NCBI GenBank assembly: GCA_013141375.1
Contig: JABFRC010000324.1
Coordinates: 1 to 42,212 of the forward strand
Length of the DNA stretch: 42,212 bases
Direction of reading: 5' to 3'
Origin: Methylococcaceae bacterium
Lineage (GTDB): Bacteria; Pseudomonadota; Gammaproteobacteria; Methylococcales; Methylomonadaceae
In this document: positions 37,579 to 42,212 of the stretch, piece by piece
Numbering within the stretch: the stretch's first letter is position 1
Layout of the letters: the number at the start of each line of letters is the position of its first letter
Translations under genes and position numbers: made by a program
The notes under the pieces: generated by a model
Database searches by the model: none
Seen by the model: the letters and a program-made list of their open reading frames with translations, nothing else
Told to the model about the DNA's origin: nothing

Positions 37579-37697
37579 TATAGATACGATTATTACAAGT
37601 TAAGTCGTTTATATTGAGCTGTAAGCTGCTCGCCTAACAGTCGATTTATGAACGGCTTAACCTTGGAAATTGGATTTTTAATTCAGTGTCATTAAAT

Positions 37698-38135
37698 TTA
37701 TGAAGCTTTGGGACGACCGGTTTGAACTTTTTCAACTAGTCCAACAGCTTGTTTAAGTTCATCGGGACTTAACTGCGAAAGTAGCTGAAGTCCAGCGCGG
37801 AGGATTTCGCCTTTTTTTACATGTACCCCTTCGGCTAAGCAGGCTTTTTTGAGTGCTGAAATTTTCCGGTAATCCTCTTCTGGAAATGAAAAGCTGTCCC
37901 TGATTACTTTTGCTTTGCTTGCTTTTGTTTTTTTGATGGGATTTTTTACTTCGTTTTCAACTATCTCAACTATTTCAATTATCTGCACTACAGTAACGGC
38001 ATCACTGGGTTCTGAAGCTGCACTAATTTCTACTGGTGCCGCCTTTTTAAGCGAGTTTTTGCGTACCTCATTATTGATTGGAGTCGTTGTTTCAATAGCT
38101 TTGTCACCTATTTTTTTTGATTTTGCTGTGTTCAT
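37698..38135 (-). CDS. Ribbon-helix-helix-like protein with basic, low-complexity N-terminus
   Basis: A 145-residue protein. Residues 1-75 are Lys/Ala/Ser/Glu-rich and probably disordered. The C-terminal part, VIRDSFSFPEEDYRKISALK then KKGEILRAGLQLLSQLSPDELKQAV, resembles a short conserved proteobacterial domain that may be a ribbon-helix-helix DNA-binding fold. A GGAG ribosome binding site precedes the ATG. It is divergent from the eutB promoter. The DNA-binding role is inferred. Confidence 0.7.
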   Translation of the reverse strand: MNTAKSKKIGDKAIETTTPINNEVRKNSLKKAAPVEISAASEPSDAVTVVQIIEIVEIVENEVKNPIKKTKASKAKVIRDSFSFPEEDYRKISALKKACLAEGVHVKKGEILRAGLQLLSQLSPDELKQAVGLVEKVQTGRPKAS

Positions 38136-38233
38136 CAGTGTCTCCTTTTAATAATGTAAAAACAGTATAAACCGTTTATATTGTTTTATGCATAAAAATT
38201 GTTTCTGTCCGTAACGGCTGATTGCTATAAATG

Positions 38234-38267
38234 CTGTCACAATTTAGTCACATTGTTGTCGTATTCT
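38234..38267 (+). promoter_or_regulatory. Pho-box promoter upstream of eutB
   Basis: CTGTCACAATTTAGTCAC (38234-38251) matches the PHO box at most positions. Half-sites CTGTCAC, TAGTCAC and a weaker TTGTCGT begin at 38234, 38245 and 38256, exactly 11 bp apart as PhoB sites require. A -10-like TATTCT (38262-38267) lies 10 bp after the box, the usual PhoB-dependent layout. The eutB ATG is 49 bp further on. Confidence 0.65.
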
Positions 38268-38315
38268 CGTTATTTAATGAAATACCAACATGAGCACTAA
38301 CTAAGCAGGCCGAAC

Positions 38316-39704
38316 ATGAATTATTTCGCGACCGTGCGTGGCAAGGGTTTTAATTTTCGCGATCTTCGAACCTTAATGGCGAAGGCATCTCCGATGAGAT
38401 CTGCCGATGTATTGGCTGGACTTGCCGCAGATTCCGAAGTTGAACGTGCCGTTGCTCAGCGCTTGCTGGCAGAAGTGCCGTTACGACAATTTCTTGAAGA
38501 GCCATTAATACCCCCAGAAATTGACGAGGTCTCGCAGTTAATACTGGATCAGCATGACACCTTGGCATTTGCTCCGATAGCCGGGCTAACAGTCGGGGAG
38601 TTTCGCGATTGGCTATTGGCAGATACCAGTGATTTATCCAGGCTTTCGGCAGGACTGACTCCTGAGATGGTAGCCGCTGTCTGCAAAATCATGCGCAATC
38701 AGGATTTAATTGCTGTGGCGCGTCGCTGTCGGGTTGTCACGCGTTTTCGCAATACCATCGGTTTGCCTGGAAGGCTTTCCACCCGACTGCAACCGAATCA
38801 TCCCACCGACGATCCACGTGGTATAGCTGCCAGTATTCTGGATGGTTTGCTTTACGGCAGTGGCGATGCGGTCATTGGCATTAACCCGGCGACCGACAAT
38901 CTTGGTAATGTCCACACGCTGTTAACTCTGCTTGATGAAATAATTAACCTCTACAAGATTCCCACCCAATCATGTGTACTCACTCACGTGACTACCAGCA
39001 TGGAATTGATGCGACGCGGTGCGCCGGTCGACTTGGTTTTTCAATCCATCGCCGGCACTGAGGCGGCCAATCGTAGCTTTGGCATTAACTTGGCTATGCT
39101 GCGGGAAGCCAAGGCAATGGCTGAATCCGTTGGACGCAATAGATTTGGCAGTAATTTAATGTATTTTGAAACCGGGCAGGGCAGCGCATTATCGGCCAAT
39201 GCCCATCATGGGGTCGATGCGCAAACTTGCGAGGCACGGGCGTATGCTGTAGCCAGGGAGTTCTCGCCCCTGCTGGTCAATACTGTCGTTGGTTTCATCG
39301 GTCCGGAATATCTATACGACGGCAAACAAATCATCCGCTCCGGTCTTGAAGATCACTTCTGCGGCAAACTGTTGGGCTTGCCCATGGGTTGCGACATTTG
39401 CTACACCAATCATGCCGAAGCGGATCAGAATGACATGGACAATCTGCTGACATTATTGGGTGTAGCCGGCTGTAATTTCATCATGGGCATTCCGGGGGCA
39501 GACGATGTGATGTTGGCGTACCAAAGCACCTCATTTCACGATGCCCTCTATCTGCGTCAAGTGTTGGGTCTTAAGCCAGCGCCGGAGTTTGAGGCATGGC
39601 TGGAGCAAATGGGCATTTTCGATGGCCAAAACCGCTTGGCGGGCAGTCGAACTGTCACGCCACTACTCAGTAATTTCCATGGACTTTCGGGCGCATTATC
39701 TTGA
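38316..39704 (+). CDS. eutB: Ethanolamine ammonia-lyase large subunit
   Basis: EutB, 462 residues, the catalytic subunit that, with adenosylcobalamin, splits ethanolamine into acetaldehyde and ammonia. The barrel motifs are intact: RLQPNHPTDDP near 157, DAVIGINPATDN near 184, CVLTHVTTSMELMRRGAP, YFETGQGSALSANAHHG, VGFIGPEYLYDGKQIIRSGLEDHF (in parts) and MGCDICYTNHAEADQND. The stop overlaps the eutC start. No microcompartment shell, reactivase (eutA) or other eut gene lies nearby, so this is a minimal eutBC set. Confidence 0.97.
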   Translation: MNYFATVRGKGFNFRDLRTLMAKASPMRSADVLAGLAADSEVERAVAQRLLAEVPLRQFLEEPLIPPEIDEVSQLILDQHDTLAFAPIAGLTVGEFRDWLLADTSDLSRLSAGLTPEMVAAVCKIMRNQDLIAVARRCRVVTRFRNTIGLPGRLSTRLQPNHPTDDPRGIAASILDGLLYGSGDAVIGINPATDNLGNVHTLLTLLDEIINLYKIPTQSCVLTHVTTSMELMRRGAPVDLVFQSIAGTEAANRSFGINLAMLREAKAMAESVGRNRFGSNLMYFETGQGSALSANAHHGVDAQTCEARAYAVAREFSPLLVNTVVGFIGPEYLYDGKQIIRSGLEDHFCGKLLGLPMGCDICYTNHAEADQNDMDNLLTLLGVAGCNFIMGIPGADDVMLAYQSTSFHDALYLRQVLGLKPAPEFEAWLEQMGIFDGQNRLAGSRTVTPLLSNFHGLSGALS

Positions 39705-40444
39705 ACGATCCCTGGCACACGCTTCGTCGATTTACGCAAGCCAGAATTGCGCAAGGTATTGTTGGCTGCAGCTTGCCGACCTCTGCGTTACTTGACTTTC
39801 AGTTGTCACATGCAGCAGCTCGAGATGCGGTAAACCACCCTTGGGATGTCGATAGCTTTTTGGGCGGAATTAATACGCTTGGGCTTGAAGCTCTTTGCCT
39901 GTCCACACAAACCAAAAGTCGAGAGCAATATTTGCAACGGCCGGATAAAGGGCGATGCCTAGATGAGTTGAGTCGCCAAGTCCTTTATTCCCGAAATAAA
40001 GAGCAGATCGATGTGGTGCTGATAATGACTAACGGCTTATCATCGGTCGCCATGGATAGTCATGGATTATTGCTGCTAGAAGCAATTACCGTAGCCTATA
40101 AAAGTAGCTCATTACGCCTAGGTCCAGTTTGTGTGGTGCCTAATGGGCGGGTTGCTTTAGCTGATGAAATAGGCGCTTTACTTAACGCCAGATTGTCCGT
40201 GATTATTGTTGGCGAACGCCCCGGACTGAGTGCTGCAGATAGCCTTGGTGTCTATATGACGTACGCGCCAAGAATTGGTAATACCGATGCCGGGCGAAAC
40301 TGTATTTCAAATATCCGGCATCCAGATGGTCTTTCCTACCGAGCGGCCGCTATCAAACTTGATTATCTCAGCCATCAATCATTGCAGCATAAACATTCAG
40401 GTATAGTTTTGAAAGATGACATGCCGCAACACTTGCTTGACTGA
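39701..40444 (+). CDS. eutC: Ethanolamine ammonia-lyase small subunit
   Basis: EutC, 247 residues, starts at TTG 39701, which overlaps the eutB stop (TTGA), so translation is coupled. It forms the cobalamin-binding partner of EutB. Visible family blocks are FTQARIAQGIVGCSLPTSALLDFQLSHAAARDAV (in parts), IVGERPGLSAADSLGVYMTYAP and NCISNIRHPDGLSY. Length is a little below E. coli EutC (295), mainly at the N-terminus, as in other short EutC proteins. Confidence 0.96.
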   Translation: MNDPWHTLRRFTQARIAQGIVGCSLPTSALLDFQLSHAAARDAVNHPWDVDSFLGGINTLGLEALCLSTQTKSREQYLQRPDKGRCLDELSRQVLYSRNKEQIDVVLIMTNGLSSVAMDSHGLLLLEAITVAYKSSSLRLGPVCVVPNGRVALADEIGALLNARLSVIIVGERPGLSAADSLGVYMTYAPRIGNTDAGRNCISNIRHPDGLSYRAAAIKLDYLSHQSLQHKHSGIVLKDDMPQHLLD

Positions 40445-40472
40445 GCCTGCAGCTAAAAAATCATTATTCAAC

Positions 40473-41798
40473 ATGCAAAATTTACCGCCAAGTACTAATA
40501 GCCAGCAAGCTGTTATCAATATTTTATCTAAACATAAGCTCATAGCCGATTTGGTGCATAAACAAGCCATGCCTCATCATGATTTGGTTGAAGCGCTTGT
40601 TTATAAAGAAAACATGGCGCAACTGAAACAGATACTTAATCATTTACCTGCTACAGAAATAACGAATATTCTTGAAGAATTATCCACTGAAGATCAATTG
40701 CTGATATGGGAGCAGTTGGATAATGATCATAAACAATCCATTCTGCTGGATGCCCCGATTTCCGTATTGCAAATACTGGGTAAGCAAGACTATAAAACCG
40801 AAAAATCCCGAGTCAAAGCTTTTGATTTAAGTGAAGGGCGTCTGCATGAAATTTCGATTAATTCTGCTCAGGATTTGCTTAAAACCAAGCCAATTTGGAT
40901 TGATTTGGTTGCGCCAACATTTGAGGATCGAATATGGGTTGGTGATATTTTTGGTTTGGAGCTTCCAGATCCGGATAAATTGAACGACCTGGAATCCAGT
41001 GCCCGTTTTTATGTGGAAGAAAATGGTGAAATTCACTTGCACTCGGATTTCTTGCTGGATAAAGATGATGTGTCTCGCAACATTGTCGTCGCATTTATCT
41101 TGTATAAAGATATTTTGTTCTCAATTCGTAAAGAAGAACTGCCGATCTTCAGGCTTCAACGTTTACGTGCATTGAGCCAGCCGGATTATGTTTCCGACTC
41201 TCGGGACGTGCTGTTGGATCTTTATGCGGCCAATGCCGAGTATTCAGCGGAAGCATTGGAAGATGTCTATCTGGCGCTGGAAGTTGTTGGTACGCATGTG
41301 CTGAGCAAACAAATGAGTGATGAAGAAGCCGCAAAAATATTAAATGATATAGCCAATGAAGAAGATCTAAATGGACGAATTCGCCGAAATGTCATGGACA
41401 CGCGCCGGGCCGTTTCATTTTTGATGCGCAGTAAATTGCTTGCTAAAGACCAACTTGAATACTCACAGCAGATTCTGCGCGATATTGAATCGCTGGATGG
41501 TCACACGGCATTTCTATTCGACAAGATCAACTTCCTGATGGATGCCTCCGTTGGTTTCATCAATATTAACCAGAACAAGGTAGTCAAGCGCTTGACTACG
41601 GTCAGTGTTATTTTTCTGCCACTCAATGTGTTGGCGGGCATCGGTGGTATGTCGGAATTTACAATGATGACAGAAGGGATGCCTTGGCCGATTTCCTACA
41701 CTCTGTTTACCATTGGCTTGGGAATTGTCGGGTGGCTTACATATGCCATTTTACAATTTCTTGAAAGTCGCGAACACATTAAACGAGGTAAGCGCTAG
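40473..41798 (+). CDS. CorA-family metal transporter with MgtE-N-like domain
   Basis: The preferred start is ATG 40473, 28 bp after eutC; the longer frame from 40416 overlaps eutC. It encodes 441 residues. The region at about 30-105 (ALVYKENMAQLKQILNHLPATEITNILEELS, in parts) looks like the MgtE N-terminal domain. The CorA funnel follows and ends in two membrane helices (about 375-395 and 408-430). The signature between them reads GGMSEF (G392-M393-S394) where CorA has GMN, so selectivity may differ from classical magnesium channels. No Shine-Dalgarno is visible. Confidence 0.85.
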   Translation: MQNLPPSTNSQQAVINILSKHKLIADLVHKQAMPHHDLVEALVYKENMAQLKQILNHLPATEITNILEELSTEDQLLIWEQLDNDHKQSILLDAPISVLQILGKQDYKTEKSRVKAFDLSEGRLHEISINSAQDLLKTKPIWIDLVAPTFEDRIWVGDIFGLELPDPDKLNDLESSARFYVEENGEIHLHSDFLLDKDDVSRNIVVAFILYKDILFSIRKEELPIFRLQRLRALSQPDYVSDSRDVLLDLYAANAEYSAEALEDVYLALEVVGTHVLSKQMSDEEAAKILNDIANEEDLNGRIRRNVMDTRRAVSFLMRSKLLAKDQLEYSQQILRDIESLDGHTAFLFDKINFLMDASVGFININQNKVVKRLTTVSVIFLPLNVLAGIGGMSEFTMMTEGMPWPISYTLFTIGLGIVGWLTYAILQFLESREHIKRGKR

Positions 41799-41799
41799 T

Positions 41800-42052
41800 T
41801 GAGCTTTTCTTATCAAATAGCCCTAGCTGGGAATGCTGCTTCGTTAGGGCGCGAGTATTTACACTAAATGTTGCTTCAACGCCAACTTGTTTGCCATCAA
41901 TAATCTGAATGAAATTACCCCCGGCATATAGTAAAAAGCCGGTTAACTTTTTCTCCAAATTATGTTGTACAGACAACGTTAGAATCATCAAGCTCGGTAT
42001 CGGCCAATAATCGAGTAGCGGTACTCACGTAAATGAGATGAAATAATGACAT
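41800..42052 (-). pseudogene. Decayed BLUF photoreceptor gene
   Basis: Minus-strand ATG 42052 opens FHLIYVSTATRLLADTELDD, the N-terminal strand of a BLUF (flavin blue-light) domain. A one- or two-base deletion near 41985 shifts the frame. The next frame continues ILTLSVQHN...KKLTGFLLYAGGNFIQIIDGK, the core BLUF motif with its Gln, followed by VEATFS. After that the sequence loses the usual spacing and ends near 41800 without the normal C-terminus. It therefore cannot make a whole BLUF domain. Confidence 0.78.
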
Positions 42053-42196
42053 ATCGAATAGGGATTATAACGTGTGTGACTGATTGGTTAGGCCGATCAA
42101 TGCCGACCCGGAGACTATTGGGAATTGGATCAAGTAGGGACTATGAGAAACCAAGAGTGGTCGCCTGAGCTAAACAGAAACGTAGGATTGTTGAAA
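42053..42196. other. Spacer before the tRNA end
   Basis: About 144 bp with no gene or clear repeat. It lies between the start of the BLUF pseudogene and the tRNA 3' end. Confidence 0.4.
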
Positions 42197-42212
42197 TGGC
42201 GCGCCCGGAGAG
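42197..42212 (-). tRNA. 3' end of tRNA-Arg (partial, continues beyond window)
   Basis: Read on the minus strand the last 16 bases are CTCTCCGGGCGCGCCA. They divide into a T-stem strand CTCTC, an acceptor strand CGGGCGC, discriminator G and encoded CCA. This fits the 3' end of gammaproteobacterial tRNA-Arg (5' acceptor GCGCCCG). The anticodon is outside the window, so the isotype is inferred from the acceptor stem only. Confidence 0.6.

Noticed and set aside
41779-41991. A 70-codon minus-strand gene
   Set aside because: Its ATG lies within the BLUF core and the true N-terminus is in another frame upstream, so it is a fragment of a pseudogene.

Overview
The window reads as chromosome of a gammaproteobacterium, most plausibly a methylotroph or methanotroph of the Methylococcales. 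That placement is an inference. It rests on the core order pyrG-kdsA-eno-ftsB-ispD-ispF-truD, the gammaproteobacterial look of the proteins, a pyruvate:ferredoxin oxidoreductase followed by a DHOD-like gene, and GC-rich dispersed repeats of a kind I associate with that order. No methane or methanol oxidation gene lies in the window.

Layout. 1-934 is the 5' part of an ABC exporter gene on the minus strand. 1043-8295 is a minus-strand housekeeping run (pyrG, kdsA, eno, ftsB, ispD, ispF, truD), interrupted by a YoeB-type toxin-antitoxin pair between pyrG and kdsA and by a repeat block between ftsB and ispD. 8733-20535 is a colinear minus-strand accessory locus. It holds a NarL/LuxR-type response regulator, a PilZ (c-di-GMP-binding type) protein, a giant 2595-residue secreted multicopper oxidase carrying about 14 fibronectin-III modules, a secreted cytochrome c/periplasmic-binding-like protein 1 bp behind it, a small PsiF-like secreted protein and a strong terminator. 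Two arrays of 14-bp GGGACA/TGTCCC dyads spaced 23 bp apart lie inside this locus: six copies upstream of the oxidase and two upstream of the PilZ gene. This is the most unusual part of the window. I propose it is a regulated extracellular metal- or phenol-oxidation system, similar in layout to the Leptothrix mofA/mofC manganese-oxidation genes; the substrate is not known.

20912-22454 holds panD and a divergent MaoC/hotdog-like gene. 22471-22615 is a 145-bp imperfect inverted-repeat element. 22715-30822 is a plus-strand run: nifJ-type pyruvate:ferredoxin oxidoreductase, DHOD-like protein, DUF4186, a GCS2-family ligase, an aspartoacylase-like hydrolase and DUF3293. 30850-36479 holds small or regulatory genes: a BFD-like ferredoxin, a membrane protein, a GAF/HD-GYP phosphodiesterase, a tandem J-domain membrane protein, an outer-membrane-like protein, a Gly/His-rich lipoprotein, DUF3820 and others.

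36552-37578 is a scar: an internally deleted IS21-type istA/istB remnant joined to the 3' remnant of a phoD-type phosphatase gene. It is followed by a ribbon-helix-helix-like protein, eutBC (ethanolamine ammonia-lyase) behind a convincing Pho-box promoter, a CorA-type transporter with an altered GMN motif, a decayed BLUF photoreceptor gene, and, at the last 16 bases, what looks like the 3' end of a minus-strand tRNA-Arg gene.
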